From: Alphaproteobacteria bacterium
GTDB taxonomy: Bacteria; Pseudomonadota; Alphaproteobacteria; MPNO01; UBA2964
Assembly (NCBI GenBank): GCA_012103315.1
Contig: WLWZ01000001.1
Coordinates: forward strand, 620,001-684,000
Length of the DNA: 64,000 nt
Reading direction: 5' to 3'
Part shown: piece by piece, positions 9,104 to 18,586 of the stretch
Layout: the number at the start of each line of letters is the position of its first letter
Numbering within the stretch: position 1 is the first letter of the stretch
Notes under the pieces: generated by a model
Told to the model about the DNA's origin: nothing
Seen by the model: the letters and a program-made list of their open reading frames with translations, nothing else
Database searches by the model: none
Made by a program: the position numbers and the translations under genes

Positions 9104-9122
9104 CTGCGGCGTAAGGCCGCAG
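9104..9122. promoter_or_regulatory. Inverted repeat in the petA leader (second)
   Basis: CTGCGGC at 9104-9110 and GCCGCAG at 9116-9122 form a perfect 7-bp stem with a 5-nt loop, about 85 nt upstream of petA. It follows the first inverted repeat by 22 nt. It could be an RNA hairpin in the petABC leader or an operator; the sequence alone does not decide. Confidence 0.45.
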
Positions 9123-9206
9123 TGTTTGAATCTGCTGGTACGTTAATGATATCAGGTACCTTTGCAGAGCCGCGACCTGCGCGCGGATATAACATAGAGG
9201 GACAAA

Positions 9207-9770
9207 ATGGCGAGTTCTGCTGATACTGCTGGCGAAGGCTCTCACGGCGACGGAGATGGTGAGACCAGACGCGATTTTTTGATGTTGGCAACTGGAGCTT
9301 TTGGGGCTTTCGGTGCTGCGGCGGCGGCATGGCCGCTGATTGATCAGATGAACCCGGCAGCGGATACGCTGGCGGTGTCTACGACAGAGGTTAATCTGGA
9401 GCCCATCAAACCGGGCCAGCGTGTCCTGGTTAAATGGCAGGGTAAACCTGTCTTTATCGTGCGCCGGACCAAGGCGCAGATAGAGGCAGCAGGTAAAGTT
9501 GACCTTGCCAATCTCCCCGATCCTGAAACAGATGCGAAGCGCGCGTTAAAGCCTGAGTGGTTGATTGTTGTTGGTGTTTGTACCCATCTGGGTTGCATTC
9601 CATCAGGCACGAAGCATGGCGAGTTAAAAGGCGAGTTCGGTGGCTGGTTCTGCCCCTGCCATGGCTCGCATTACGATACTTCAGGGCGGATCCGCAAAGG
9701 TCCTGCACCTAAAAATCTTCCGGTCCCGGCATATGAATTTTTGTCGGACAAGCTCGTTAAGATCGGTTAG
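9207..9770 (+). CDS. petA: Ubiquinol-cytochrome c reductase Rieske iron-sulfur subunit
   Basis: This 187-residue protein carries the [2Fe-2S] ligands in CTHLGC (C125, H127, C130) and CPCHGS (C149, H152). The N-terminus has a twin-arginine type signal, [10 protein letters not shown] (20-29), followed by a hydrophobic segment that normally stays as the membrane anchor. It transfers electrons from ubiquinol to cytochrome c1 on the periplasmic side. A good ribosome-binding site (AGAGGGA) precedes the ATG. It is first in the petABC operon, with petB starting 11 nt later. Confidence 0.96.
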   Translation: MASSADTAGEGSHGDGDGETRRDFLMLATGAFGAFGAAAAAWPLIDQMNPAADTLAVSTTEVNLEPIKPGQRVLVKWQGKPVFIVRRTKAQIEAAGKVDLANLPDPETDAKRALKPEWLIVVGVCTHLGCIPSGTKHGELKGEFGGWFCPCHGSHYDTSGRIRKGPAPKNLPVPAYEFLSDKLVKIG

Positions 9771-9781
9771 GAGAAAACTGG

Positions 9782-11083
9782 ATGAGCGATTCTAAGTTTA
9801 AAAACCCAATCGTTGCCTGGATAGACTATAGGCTGCCGGTTTTTTCATTCATGGAGCACGAGCTTCATGAGTACCCCACACCAAAGAATTTGAACTACTG
9901 GTGGAACTTCGGCTCCCTGGCAGGCATCATTTTGGTCATTATGATTGTTACCGGCATTGTGCTGGCGATGCATTACACCGCGCATACGGCATTTGCCTTT
10001 GATTCGGTTGAGCGCATCATGCGTGACGTCAATTATGGCTGGTTGATCCGCTATGTCCATATGAACGGTGCCTCGGCGTTCTTTATAGTGGTTTTCATCC
10101 ATATTTTCAGAGGGATGTATTTCGGCTCCTATAAGTCCCCCCGCGAGATCCTGTGGATTTTGGGCGTTGTTATCCTGTTGATCATGATGGCGACAGCCTT
10201 CCTTGGATACGTGCTTCCCTGGGGCCAGATGAGTTTCTGGGGTGCGACAGTTATTACCAACCTGTTCTCGGCAATCCCGATTGTTGGTGACTCTATCGTT
10301 ACGCTGCTCTGGGGCGGTTTCTCAGTTGATAATCCGACGTTGAACCGGTTCTTTAGCCTGCATTATCTATTGCCATTTGTCTTGGTGGGTATCGTTGTGC
10401 TGCACATCGTTGCTCTACATCAGCATGGCTCAAACAATCCAATTGGCATCGACACCAAGTCTCCGCAAGATACGATCCCTTTCCATCCGTACTACACGGT
10501 TAAGGACCTGTTTGGCTTGGGGGTCTTCTTAATTCTCTTCTTCGGGTTTGTGTTTTTTGCACCGAACTTCTTGGGGCACCCAGATAATTATATCGAAGCG
10601 AATCCGTTGGTGACGCCGCCCCATATCGTGCCGGAATGGTATTTCCTACCGTTCTACGCCATTTTGCGGTCCTTTACGGCGGATGCCCTCATTTACTTGC
10701 CAATTTCGTGGCTGATGTCGGCTAAACTGGCCGGGGTATTGGCCATGTTTGCTTCAATCATGGTGCTGTTTATTCTGCCCTGGCTCGATCACTCTCCAGT
10801 CAAGAGTGCGCGTTTCAGGCCGCTCTATAAGCAGTTCTTTTGGTTGCTCATCATTGATTGCATCATCCTGGGAATTTGTGGAGCAAAGCCTGCCGAGGCG
10901 CCTTGGACCTATATTGCACAGGCAGCGACTGCTTATTACTTCCTGCACTTTATCGTCATAATTCCACTGCTAGGTTTCTTCGAAAAAACCAAGCCTTTGC
11001 CAACGAGTATTAGTGAGCCAGTGCTGAAAGGAGGCGGGGGGTCATCCTCTGCTGCCAGTACTAAGCCGATGGAGAAGGCCTGA
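9782..11083 (+). CDS. petB: Cytochrome b subunit of the bc1 complex
   Basis: This 433-residue polytopic membrane protein is the haem-b subunit of complex III. It shows the characteristic N-terminal [12 protein letters not shown], the [18 protein letters not shown] segment and the Qo-site PEWY motif at residues 284-287. The C-terminus adds a short glycine/serine-rich hydrophilic tail. It oxidises ubiquinol at the Qo site and reduces quinone at Qi. The TGA stop overlaps the petC start codon by one base (TGATG), so translation of the two is coupled. Confidence 0.97.
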   Translation: MSDSKFKNPIVAWIDYRLPVFSFMEHELHEYPTPKNLNYWWNFGSLAGIILVIMIVTGIVLAMHYTAHTAFAFDSVERIMRDVNYGWLIRYVHMNGASAFFIVVFIHIFRGMYFGSYKSPREILWILGVVILLIMMATAFLGYVLPWGQMSFWGATVITNLFSAIPIVGDSIVTLLWGGFSVDNPTLNRFFSLHYLLPFVLVGIVVLHIVALHQHGSNNPIGIDTKSPQDTIPFHPYYTVKDLFGLGVFLILFFGFVFFAPNFLGHPDNYIEANPLVTPPHIVPEWYFLPFYAILRSFTADALIYLPISWLMSAKLAGVLAMFASIMVLFILPWLDHSPVKSARFRPLYKQFFWLLIIDCIILGICGAKPAEAPWTYIAQAATAYYFLHFIVIIPLLGFFEKTKPLPTSISEPVLKGGGGSSSAASTKPMEKA

Positions 11084-11850
11084 TGCGCAAGTATTTGATT
11101 AGCGTTGCAGCGGCTGTCTCTGTTGCGGTTCTGGCTTCCAGTAGTGCTATGGCAGCAGGTGACGCCATAAAACCACCCAAGCAAAATTGGTCGTTCTCGG
11201 GTCTCTTTGGCACGTTTGATCGTGGTTCTGTACAGCGCGGATTTCAGGTCTACAACGAAGTTTGTTCTGCTTGTCATTCAGTGCGGTTGTTGGCCTATCG
11301 CAATCTGATGGATATCGGGTTCACCGAAGATCAGGTGAAAAAGATCGCGGCTGCCAAAGAAGTTACCGATGGTCCGAACGATGAAGGTGAGATGTTTCAA
11401 CGTCCCGCACGTCCGAGTGATCGATTTGTAAAACCCTTCCCGAATGAGCAGGCCGCGCGTGCGGGGAATAACGGTGCTTTCCCACCGGACTTGACTCTAA
11501 TGACCAAAGCAAGGGTTGGTGGCGCGAATTATCTCCATGCTCTGCTGACGGGATACAAACAACCGCCAAAAGATAAGAAGCTTGCTGAGGGCATGTCCTA
11601 CAATCTGTATTTTGCCGGCAATCAAATTGCGATGGCACCACCTCTTAGCGAGGGAGGGGTCGAGTACGCCGACAAGACCAAAGCGACGGTTTCCCAGATG
11701 GCCCACGATGTAACGACTTTCCTTGCTTGGGCAGCAGAACCAGAGCTCGAATGGCGGAAGCGGATGGGTGTTAAAGTCATCCTGTTTTTGTTGATCCTTA
11801 CCGGCATGCTGTATGGCGTGAAACGCAAGGTCTGGTCTGACCTACACTAA
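11083..11850 (+). CDS. petC: Cytochrome c1
   Basis: This 255-residue protein has an N-terminal signal peptide (cleavage likely after AMA, about residue 24), the haem c motif CSACH at residues 61-65 and a single C-terminal membrane anchor (VILFLLILTGMLYGV) followed by basic residues. It receives electrons from the Rieske protein and passes them to a soluble or membrane-bound cytochrome c. Its start overlaps the petB stop. It is the last gene of the operon, and a hairpin terminator follows about 50 nt downstream. Confidence 0.96.
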   Translation: MRKYLISVAAAVSVAVLASSSAMAAGDAIKPPKQNWSFSGLFGTFDRGSVQRGFQVYNEVCSACHSVRLLAYRNLMDIGFTEDQVKKIAAAKEVTDGPNDEGEMFQRPARPSDRFVKPFPNEQAARAGNNGAFPPDLTLMTKARVGGANYLHALLTGYKQPPKDKKLAEGMSYNLYFAGNQIAMAPPLSEGGVEYADKTKATVSQMAHDVTTFLAWAAEPELEWRKRMGVKVILFLLILTGMLYGVKRKVWSDLH

Positions 11851-11897
11851 TTCGGCGGGTGTTGGCACTCGTGCTGATGCCTCTCTTGTGATACATG

Positions 11898-11935
11898 AAC
11901 CGGCGGTGATGTTTCATCGCCGGTTTTGTTTTGTG
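11898..11935 (+). terminator. Rho-independent terminator of petABC
   Basis: AACCGGCG at 11898-11905 pairs with CGCCGGTT at 11918-11925, with an inner ATG/CAT extension past a small bulge. The stem is followed directly by TTTTGTTTTG. It sits 48 nt after the petC stop and before mtnP, separating the two transcription units. Confidence 0.8.
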
Positions 11936-11950
11936 GGTCCTTGAAAATTG

Positions 11951-12835
11951 ATGGCTGATACAGCGAACACTCCTGTTTTAGGCGTAATTGGGGGCAGTGG
12001 CCTCTACGAGATCGACGGACTCTCAAATACACGGTGGGAAACCATCGAAACGTCTTTCGGGGCACCGTCGGATGATCTGTTGTTCGGGGAACTCGATGGG
12101 CAGCAGATTGTATTTTTGCCACGCCATGGCCGTGGACACAAAATAGCCCCGAGTGGGTTGAATTTTCGTGCCAATATCGAGGCGATGAAGCGCGCAGGCT
12201 GTACCGAGATCATTTCCTTAAGCGCTGTTGGATCCCTGAAAGAAGAGCTGCCGCCAGGGACGTTCGTCATCGTAGATCAGTTTATCGACCGGACCTTTGC
12301 CCGTGAGAAGAGCTTTTTTGGAGACGGACTTGTGGCGCATGTTTCGATGGCTGATCCAGCCTGTCGTCGTCTCGGTGACTTGATCGAGCAAGCGTCAGGT
12401 GGGCTGGCAAATGTAACAGTGCGCGGGGGCACCTATTTGGTAATGGAAGGTCCCCAATTTTCAACCCGAGCAGAAAGCGAGCTCTATAGAAGTTGGGGTT
12501 GTGACGTGATCGGCATGACAAATATGCCGGAAGCCAAACTCGCTCGCGAGGCAGAGATGTGTTACGCGACGGTTGCGATGGTCACTGACTATGATTGTTG
12601 GCACGAGGATCATGATGACGTCACTGTTGAGACTGTTATCAAAGTACTGATCGAAAATGCGGCGACGGCCAAACAATTAGTCGTCAATTTGGCGCCACTG
12701 ATTGGTGGGCGGTCCGAAAATTGCGAAACGGGCTGCCATAATGCTCTGGATGTCGCGATTATAACATCACCGGATGCACGTGATCCTAAAATGGCGCAAA
12801 AGCTGGATGCCGTAGCCGGACGGGTATTGCGCTAA
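11951..12835 (+). CDS. mtnP: S-methyl-5'-thioadenosine phosphorylase
   Basis: This 294-residue protein splits methylthioadenosine into adenine and 5-methylthioribose-1-phosphate. It has the phosphorylase motifs [24 protein letters not shown] and [12 protein letters not shown], plus a VTDYDCWHE segment that contacts the purine. The ATG at 11951 is preferred; an in-frame TTG lies one codon upstream. The stop overlaps the mtnA start by one base (TAATG). With mtnA and the following aldolase fusion, it forms a probable methylthioadenosine salvage operon. Confidence 0.94.
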   Translation: MADTANTPVLGVIGGSGLYEIDGLSNTRWETIETSFGAPSDDLLFGELDGQQIVFLPRHGRGHKIAPSGLNFRANIEAMKRAGCTEIISLSAVGSLKEELPPGTFVIVDQFIDRTFAREKSFFGDGLVAHVSMADPACRRLGDLIEQASGGLANVTVRGGTYLVMEGPQFSTRAESELYRSWGCDVIGMTNMPEAKLAREAEMCYATVAMVTDYDCWHEDHDDVTVETVIKVLIENAATAKQLVVNLAPLIGGRSENCETGCHNALDVAIITSPDARDPKMAQKLDAVAGRVLR

Positions 12836-13926
12836 TGAATGTTGATGGTGTTCCCTTTCGAACGATTTGGCTCGCTGAAAACGGCGAAACAGTTGAAATT
12901 ATCGATCAGACCAGGCTGCCCCATGAGTTCATAACAGTTTCCTTGAATTCTGTTGAGGACGCAGCGCATGCCATATGGTCTATGCAGGTCCGTGGAGCGC
13001 CACTGATCGGCGCGACGGCGGCCTATGGCATGAGCCTTGCGATGCGCGCAAATGCTTCTGATGGTGCGTTGCAGGCCGCCTATGACCTGCTTCTCCAGAC
13101 CAGGCCGACAGCAGTTAATTTGCGTTGGGCACTGGATGATATGAAATCGGTTCTTGCACCGCTTTCTGCAGAAGATCGTGTTATTGCAGCCTATGACAGA
13201 GCGGCAGTTATTTGTGATGAAGATGCTGCGATGTGTCGTTCCATCGGAGACCATGGTGTACAGCTCATTCGTGAAGTTTGGGACAGAGTTGATCAAAGTC
13301 GGCCGGTTAATATTTTGACCCATTGTAATGCTGGATGGTTGGCAACGGTCGATTGGGGAACTGCGACGGCGCCGATTTATGTTGCCCATGAACAAGGAAT
13401 ACCAGTGCACGTATGGGTCGATGAAACTCGGCCACGCAATCAGGGTGCAGGGCTCACGGCGTGGGAACTTGGCCAGCATGGCGTGCCTCATACCGTCATC
13501 GTCGATAATGCTGGCGGGCATATTATGCAGCAGGGTGATGTTGATCTTTTGATCACGGGGACAGACCGGACCGCGGCGTCCGGAGATGTTGCCAATAAGA
13601 TCGGTACATACTTGAAAGCATTGGCCGCTCGAGACAATGATGTACCTTTTTATGTTGGACTGCCCGGTCCGACGATTGACTGGACGATTAGTAATGGTCG
13701 CGATATCCCGATTGAGGAACGCGATGCCGCAGAGGTTACGACCATCACGGGCCGAACGGCAAAAGGGGCAATTGAAACCGTGTCGGTGACGCCGCCCAAT
13801 AGTGCAGCAGCGAATTACGGGTTTGATGTAACGCCTGCACGCCTTGTCACTGGGCTGATCACGGAACGCGGAATTTGCGACGCGACGACAGAAGGGCTAC
13901 GCGGCCTTTATCCGGAGAACAGATAG
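12835..13926 (+). CDS. mtnA: S-methyl-5-thioribose-1-phosphate isomerase
   Basis: This 363-residue enzyme isomerises 5-methylthioribose-1-phosphate to 5-methylthioribulose-1-phosphate. The expected catalytic residues are present: the cysteine in THCNAG (C164) and the aspartate in [11 protein letters not shown] (D244). The substrate-binding [13 protein letters not shown] stretch is also there. It is a member of the eIF2B-like isomerase family. It overlaps mtnP by one base, and the bifunctional aldolase/dehydrogenase starts 8 nt after its stop, so the three genes are almost certainly one transcript. Confidence 0.95.
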   Translation: MNVDGVPFRTIWLAENGETVEIIDQTRLPHEFITVSLNSVEDAAHAIWSMQVRGAPLIGATAAYGMSLAMRANASDGALQAAYDLLLQTRPTAVNLRWALDDMKSVLAPLSAEDRVIAAYDRAAVICDEDAAMCRSIGDHGVQLIREVWDRVDQSRPVNILTHCNAGWLATVDWGTATAPIYVAHEQGIPVHVWVDETRPRNQGAGLTAWELGQHGVPHTVIVDNAGGHIMQQGDVDLLITGTDRTAASGDVANKIGTYLKALAARDNDVPFYVGLPGPTIDWTISNGRDIPIEERDAAEVTTITGRTAKGAIETVSVTPPNSAAANYGFDVTPARLVTGLITERGICDATTEGLRGLYPENR

Positions 13927-13934
13927 GAACAACG

Positions 13935-15980
13935 ATGGAAAATCTCTGGTCCGACGAAGAAGCAAAAAACTATATCGATCAGTTTGTGACCAATGAGGTT
14001 AATCAGGATGTTGCCCTGAGGGTGTATACGTCACGCCTTTTGGGTGGCGAATCTAAACTGGTTTTGCATGGTGGTGGAAACACCTCCGTCAAAACAACAA
14101 TGCCAGATATGCTTGGGCACGACACCAACGTACTCTGCGTAAAAGGGTCGGGCTGGGACCTCGGTGATATAGAACCGCCTGGGCTTCCAGCTGTCAGGCT
14201 CGAGCCTATTCGTCAGCTGGCAGCGCTGTCTGCTTTGTCGGACGAGGGGATGGTCAATGCACAACGGATCAATTTATTAGACGCTTCGGCTCCCAACCCG
14301 TCCGTTGAAACACTTTTGCATGCGTTTCTACCGCATAAATTTGTCGACCATACACACGCGAATGCGGTTCTTGCACTGACTGATCAAGAGGGCGGCGATG
14401 ATATATGTCGTGAAGTATTTGGCGATCGAATGGGGTATGTCCCATATATCATGCCTGGCTTTGCCTTAGCTAAGAAAGCTAAGGAGGTTTTTGAGCAAGA
14501 CACCAATGTCGAAGGCCTTGTTCTTCTTAAACATGGTATTTTCAGCTTTGGTGAAACGGCTCAAGAATCCTATGAGCGGATGATCAAGATGGTCTCGCTC
14601 GCCGAAACAGAGATTGAAAAACGGCGATCCCGTAGTTTTTCAAGCGTCGAAATACCTACGCAACTCGCTTCAGCAGCGGAAATTGCTCCCATATTACGGG
14701 GGTTGTGTACCATGGAGTCGGGAGCAGGTACGCAGCGACTGGTTATGGATTTTCGGACAAATGACGCCGTTCTCAATTTCGCAGCGGCAGAAGGGCTGAG
14801 CCGTTACAGTCAGCAAGGTACCGTAACGCCAGATCATGTTATTCGTACGAAGCCTAATCCGCTTATAACGCCGCGACCAGTAGCTGGAAAACTCGAAGAG
14901 TTCGTGGCAGGTGCGCGAGCTTCTGTTGAAAAATATATCGCGGATTATCACGCCTATTTCGAGCGCAATAATGCAACCCAGGCGATACCCAAGACGGAGC
15001 TTGATCCGATACCGCGGGTAATTTTAGTGCCTGGCGTGGGATTGTTTGGTCTTGGAAACAGTGCTGGCGCGGCATCGGTAGCTGCTGATCTCGCAGAAAC
15101 CAATATCGATGTGATCACGGATGTAGAGTCTATGGGGACTTACGAAGTCATTCCCGAGGCTGATATTTTTGATATTGAATACTGGTCTCTTGAACAGGCT
15201 AAGCTCGGAAAGTCGGCGGAAAAACCTCTGCAACGACAGATCGCAGCGATTACAGGCGGTGGATCGGGAATAGGAGCGGCGACGGCTAGAGCATTTGCGG
15301 CAGCGGGTGCAGTCATTGTGGTTCTGGATCGCGATGAAGCGGCAGCGCAGGAAGTTGCGACGTCAATTGGTGGTCTCGGCCTGGCTTGTGACGTCACGGA
15401 TGCAGAATCTGTAGCTTACGCTTTCGATACAATCTGCGAACGTTTTGGTGGGTTGGATCTGTTGGTCTCTAATGCTGGAGCGGCGTGGCAAGGCAAAATT
15501 GGTGAGGTCGATGACGAGACATTGCGGGAGAGTTTTGAGCTTAATTTTTTCGCACACCAATCGATCGCAAAGGCCGCTGTGGGTGTCATGAAGGCACAAG
15601 GGACTGGTGGTTGTTTGTTGTTTAATACCTCGAAGCAGGCGATCAACCCTGGTCCCGATTTTGGACCCTATGGCCTGCCAAAGGCGGCCACTTTGTTCTT
15701 AATGAAGCAGTATGCGCTTGATTATGGCACGGATGGCATTCGGGCAAATGCGGTGAATGCTGATCGTATTCGAACAGGCCTGTTGGATGACGAGATGATC
15801 TCCGTCCGCTCAAAAGCGCGTGGTGTGTCTGAAGCCGACTATATGGGCGGGAACCTGTTGGGACGTGAAGTCCTAGCGGAGGATGTCGCACAGGCATTTC
15901 TCGACCTTGCATTAGCAGAGAAAACAACGGCAGCGGTTATCACTGTAGATGGTGGCAATATCGCCGCGTCATTGAGATAA
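13935..15980 (+). CDS. Class II aldolase fused to short-chain dehydrogenase
   Basis: This 681-residue fusion joins an N-terminal class II aldolase/adducin domain to a C-terminal NAD(P)-dependent short-chain dehydrogenase. The aldolase part has the zinc ligands in HTHAN (H139, H141) and KHG (H200). The dehydrogenase part has TGGGSGIG from T440 and the catalytic set S566, Y579 and K583 in YGLPK. The ATG at 13935 has an AGGAAC ribosome-binding site. The same architecture is annotated elsewhere as rhamnulose-1-phosphate aldolase/lactaldehyde dehydrogenase. Directly behind mtnPA, I infer that it cleaves 5-methylthioribulose-1-phosphate to dihydroxyacetone phosphate and methylthioacetaldehyde and then oxidises or reduces the aldehyde. 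Confidence 0.85.
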   Translation: MENLWSDEEAKNYIDQFVTNEVNQDVALRVYTSRLLGGESKLVLHGGGNTSVKTTMPDMLGHDTNVLCVKGSGWDLGDIEPPGLPAVRLEPIRQLAALSALSDEGMVNAQRINLLDASAPNPSVETLLHAFLPHKFVDHTHANAVLALTDQEGGDDICREVFGDRMGYVPYIMPGFALAKKAKEVFEQDTNVEGLVLLKHGIFSFGETAQESYERMIKMVSLAETEIEKRRSRSFSSVEIPTQLASAAEIAPILRGLCTMESGAGTQRLVMDFRTNDAVLNFAAAEGLSRYSQQGTVTPDHVIRTKPNPLITPRPVAGKLEEFVAGARASVEKYIADYHAYFERNNATQAIPKTELDPIPRVILVPGVGLFGLGNSAGAASVAADLAETNIDVITDVESMGTYEVIPEADIFDIEYWSLEQAKLGKSAEKPLQRQIAAITGGGSGIGAATARAFAAAGAVIVVLDRDEAAAQEVATSIGGLGLACDVTDAESVAYAFDTICERFGGLDLLVSNAGAAWQGKIGEVDDETLRESFELNFFAHQSIAKAAVGVMKAQGTGGCLLFNTSKQAINPGPDFGPYGLPKAATLFLMKQYALDYGTDGIRANAVNADRIRTGLLDDEMISVRSKARGVSEADYMGGNLLGREVLAEDVAQAFLDLALAEKTTAAVITVDGGNIAASLR

Positions 15981-15981
15981 G

Positions 15982-16009
15982 AAAAAACCCCGGACCTTGC
16001 GGGCCGGGG
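15982..16009 (-). terminator. Rho-independent terminator of the dienelactone hydrolase gene
   Basis: CCCCGG (15988-15993) and CCGGGG (16004-16009) form the stem. Read leftward, it is followed by TTTTTTC, the complement of the A-run at 15982-15987. It terminates the leftward gene that stops at 16037. It may also act on the converging aldolase transcript, but there the T-tract is missing. Confidence 0.8.
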
Positions 16010-16036
16010 CTCTGTCTCTCATTAGCTTAGAATTAA

Positions 16037-16708
16037 TCAGCCGACGTTTTGACCGAAATGGTCAAGTGTCCGGCCATGAGCGCGTTCACAGGCGCCTTGA
16101 TTATAGCTTTCCCGGTCATCACAGCAGAAACCATGACCTGCATCGTCATAGACGTAGCAGGGGATATCGGGGTGCGCTTCCTTGATCTCGGCAACTTGGT
16201 TCAGCGGGATGCCGCCGTCTTTGTCGCCAAAATTAAAGATCACTGGAACCTTAGGTGTGTCGTCCCGCTTGGCGTGGATGCCACCGCCATAGAAGGTCGA
16301 CGCGGCTGACAATCCATCGCATTTGCACGCAGCAAGCCAGCTGACATAGCCGCCGAAGCAGTAGCCAACGATGCCAACTTTGCCGGCGCTGGAAACGTCA
16401 TTGATAGCTGCCTGAACGTCATTCTGAATGCCATCATCGTCCAGGCTGCCGCGGGTGTCACGGCCCTTGCCGAAATCCTCTTGGCCATAACCAAGTTCAA
16501 GGCCTTTTTCCGCGCGGTCGAATAAAGCCGGTGCGATGGCGACGTAGCCGTTCTTGGCGAATTCGTCGACTAGGTTCTTGATATGCTGGTTTACGCCAAA
16601 GATTTCCTGAATGACGACAACGCCACCTTTAGCGGCTCCCGATGGTTCCGCCTTGTAGGCACCGAGTGAATGGCCATCGGCCGTGGTTAGTTCTGTCATT
16701 GATCCCAT
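16037..16708 (-). CDS. Dienelactone hydrolase family protein
   Basis: This 223-residue alpha/beta hydrolase has the dienelactone hydrolase triad: nucleophilic cysteine in GYCFGG (C117), aspartate in GDKDGG (D164) and histidine in DAGHGF (H192), plus the supporting E in QEIFG. The ATG at 16708 was chosen because GGGAGAG lies just upstream; the frame extends further to 16750. Family members open dienelactones in chloroaromatic breakdown, but many housekeeping homologues have other, unknown esters as substrates. No other aromatic-pathway genes are adjacent, so the substrate is open. Confidence 0.85.
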   Translation of the reverse strand: MGSMTELTTADGHSLGAYKAEPSGAAKGGVVVIQEIFGVNQHIKNLVDEFAKNGYVAIAPALFDRAEKGLELGYGQEDFGKGRDTRGSLDDDGIQNDVQAAINDVSSAGKVGIVGYCFGGYVSWLAACKCDGLSAASTFYGGGIHAKRDDTPKVPVIFNFGDKDGGIPLNQVAEIKEAHPDIPCYVYDDAGHGFCCDDRESYNQGACERAHGRTLDHFGQNVG

Positions 16709-16820
16709 TTTTCTCTCCCTGAAAGGCCCCACGATAGGTTCGCGGTGCAAAACTATAGATCGGCTTTTCTATACGTTGATGCTTGCAGTTGCAATGCTGT
16801 GCAGTCTCGTGGCAGAAGAC

Positions 16821-17921
16821 TTACACGTTAAATCGGAATAAGATTACGTCACCGTCTTTGACGACGTAATCACGTCCTTCCTGACGCATTTTTCCTGTCT
16901 CTTTGGCACCTACTTCACCCTTGCAGCTAATGTAATCGTCAAAGGCGATGGTTTCGGCGCAGATGAAGCCTCGCTCAAAATCTGTGTGAATTACGGCTGC
17001 AGCTTGCGGGGCTTTGGTTCCCTCGGTAATCGTCCAGGCCCGGGATTCCGTTGGACCGGCAGTTAGGTAGGTAATAAGTCCAAGCAGTTGATAGCCGGCG
17101 GCGATAATTTGTGCGAGACCGGTTTCCTCTAACCCAATAGATTCCAGAAACTCGGCCCGTTCTTCTAGGTCAGTTAGCTGAGCAATTTCGGCTTCAATGG
17201 CAGCGGAAATGACAACGGAGACAGCGCCCTCCTCCGCTGCACGTGCAGCCACCTTTTCAGAATATGCATTACCTGTTGCGGCATCTTCTTCACCGACATT
17301 ACAGACATACATAATCGGCTTAGCGGTTAGCAGCTGCAATCCATTAAACAAGGCTTGGTCTTCGAATTGCGCGGCGACCGATCGTGCGGGTTTTCCCTCT
17401 TTGAGGGCTTCAATGACTTTTTCAACGATGGCCAACGTTTCGATGGCCTCTTTGTCATTGCCGCGGGACTTTTTAACCAAGGCCGTGCTGCGGCGTTCAA
17501 GACTTTCCAGGTCGGCGAGCATCAATTCAGTATCGATAGTCTCGATGTCGTTGATCGGATCGATACGTCCTTCAACATGGGTGATGTTCTCGTCTTCGAA
17601 ACAACGCACGACATGTGCGACCGCGTCCATTTCCCGAATATGACCCAGGAACTGGTTGCCAAGTCCTTCCCCTGTACTGGCTCCGCGCACCAAGCCAGCA
17701 ATGTCGGCAAAATCTATCTGGGTGGGGACAATCTTGGCTGACTTTGCAAGGACGGCGATCTGGTCCAGGCGGAAGTCGGGCACTGCGATCCGCCCGACGT
17801 TAGGTTCGATGGTACAAAACGGATAATTCTCTGCCTGTGCCGCGATGGTTGCGGTGAGGGCGTTAAAAAGAGTCGATTTTCCGACATTGGGGAGGCCGAC
17901 AATACCGCAGGTGAATCCCAT
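16821..17921 (-). CDS. ychF: Redox-regulated ATPase YchF (Obg family)
   Basis: This 366-residue P-loop protein has the Walker A motif GLPNVGKSTLFN at its N-terminus, the switch region DIAGLVRGASTGEGLGNQFL, a central coiled segment and a C-terminal TGS domain. YchF binds ATP in preference to GTP and associates with ribosomes. Length matches the family. The start is 2 nt from the pth stop, a pth-ychF pairing seen in many proteobacteria. It ends 113 nt before the dienelactone hydrolase gene. Confidence 0.95.
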   Translation of the reverse strand: MGFTCGIVGLPNVGKSTLFNALTATIAAQAENYPFCTIEPNVGRIAVPDFRLDQIAVLAKSAKIVPTQIDFADIAGLVRGASTGEGLGNQFLGHIREMDAVAHVVRCFEDENITHVEGRIDPINDIETIDTELMLADLESLERRSTALVKKSRGNDKEAIETLAIVEKVIEALKEGKPARSVAAQFEDQALFNGLQLLTAKPIMYVCNVGEEDAATGNAYSEKVAARAAEEGAVSVVISAAIEAEIAQLTDLEERAEFLESIGLEETGLAQIIAAGYQLLGLITYLTAGPTESRAWTITEGTKAPQAAAVIHTDFERGFICAETIAFDDYISCKGEVGAKETGKMRQEGRDYVVKDGDVILFRFNV

Positions 17922-17923
17922 TG

Positions 17924-18556
17924 CTAATCTTTCTTTTGCTCAGATGGCGCGTCAGCGTCGTCTTGTGGTTTCTTGGTTTTAGGCGATTGATTTAACAAGC
18001 CGACCCGACTTGTAAAGGCGGCACCATCGCCTTTCAATAAAAGTGGAATTGCATCGGCAACGGCTTCCAGCGTCTTTGTTAGCCATTGTTTGTCGGCTTT
18101 AGAGAAATCGCGCAGAACATGGCCCGTAACCCGCCCTTTGTCCCCCGGATGACCAACGCCCAAACGCACTCGCCAGTAATCTTTGCCGATATGGGAATCA
18201 ATACTGCGCAATCCGTTGTGACCGGCATGGCCTCCACCGAGTTTGGCTCTTACCTTCGCAGGGGCTAGGTCAAGTTCGTCATGTAAAATGAAGATGTTTT
18301 TTGGCTCTAATCGCCAGTAACGCATGGCATCGCCGACTGCTTTTCCGGAATCATTCATATAAGTCAATGGCTTGAGTATCGTGACTTTGACGCCATCGAT
18401 GAAGCCCTCACTAAAAACTCCTTGGGGCCGGGACCGAGTTCTGGGCGTGCTGAAGCCATAGCAGTGAGCGATCTCGTCCACTGCCATGGCACCGATATTG
18501 TGTCGGTTTCCAGCATATTCTTGACCTGGATTTCCCAGGCCGACCAGGAGCAACAT
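17924..18556 (-). CDS. pth: Peptidyl-tRNA hydrolase
   Basis: This 210-residue enzyme releases tRNA from peptidyl-tRNA that dropped off the ribosome. It has the family start LLVGLGNPGQEYAGNRHNIG with the key residues N9 and H19, and later the LTYMNDSGKAV and GGGHAGHNGLRSI segments. The C-terminus beyond about residue 190 is a charged tail (EQKKD) that is variable in the family. It follows rplY by 30 nt and precedes ychF by 2 nt, so translation-related genes cluster here. Confidence 0.95.
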   Translation of the reverse strand: MLLLVGLGNPGQEYAGNRHNIGAMAVDEIAHCYGFSTPRTRSRPQGVFSEGFIDGVKVTILKPLTYMNDSGKAVGDAMRYWRLEPKNIFILHDELDLAPAKVRAKLGGGHAGHNGLRSIDSHIGKDYWRVRLGVGHPGDKGRVTGHVLRDFSKADKQWLTKTLEAVADAIPLLLKGDGAAFTSRVGLLNQSPKTKKPQDDADAPSEQKKD

Positions 18557-18586
18557 GGTGCCTCCGGTTTGGGGACGGGGAGAGAT

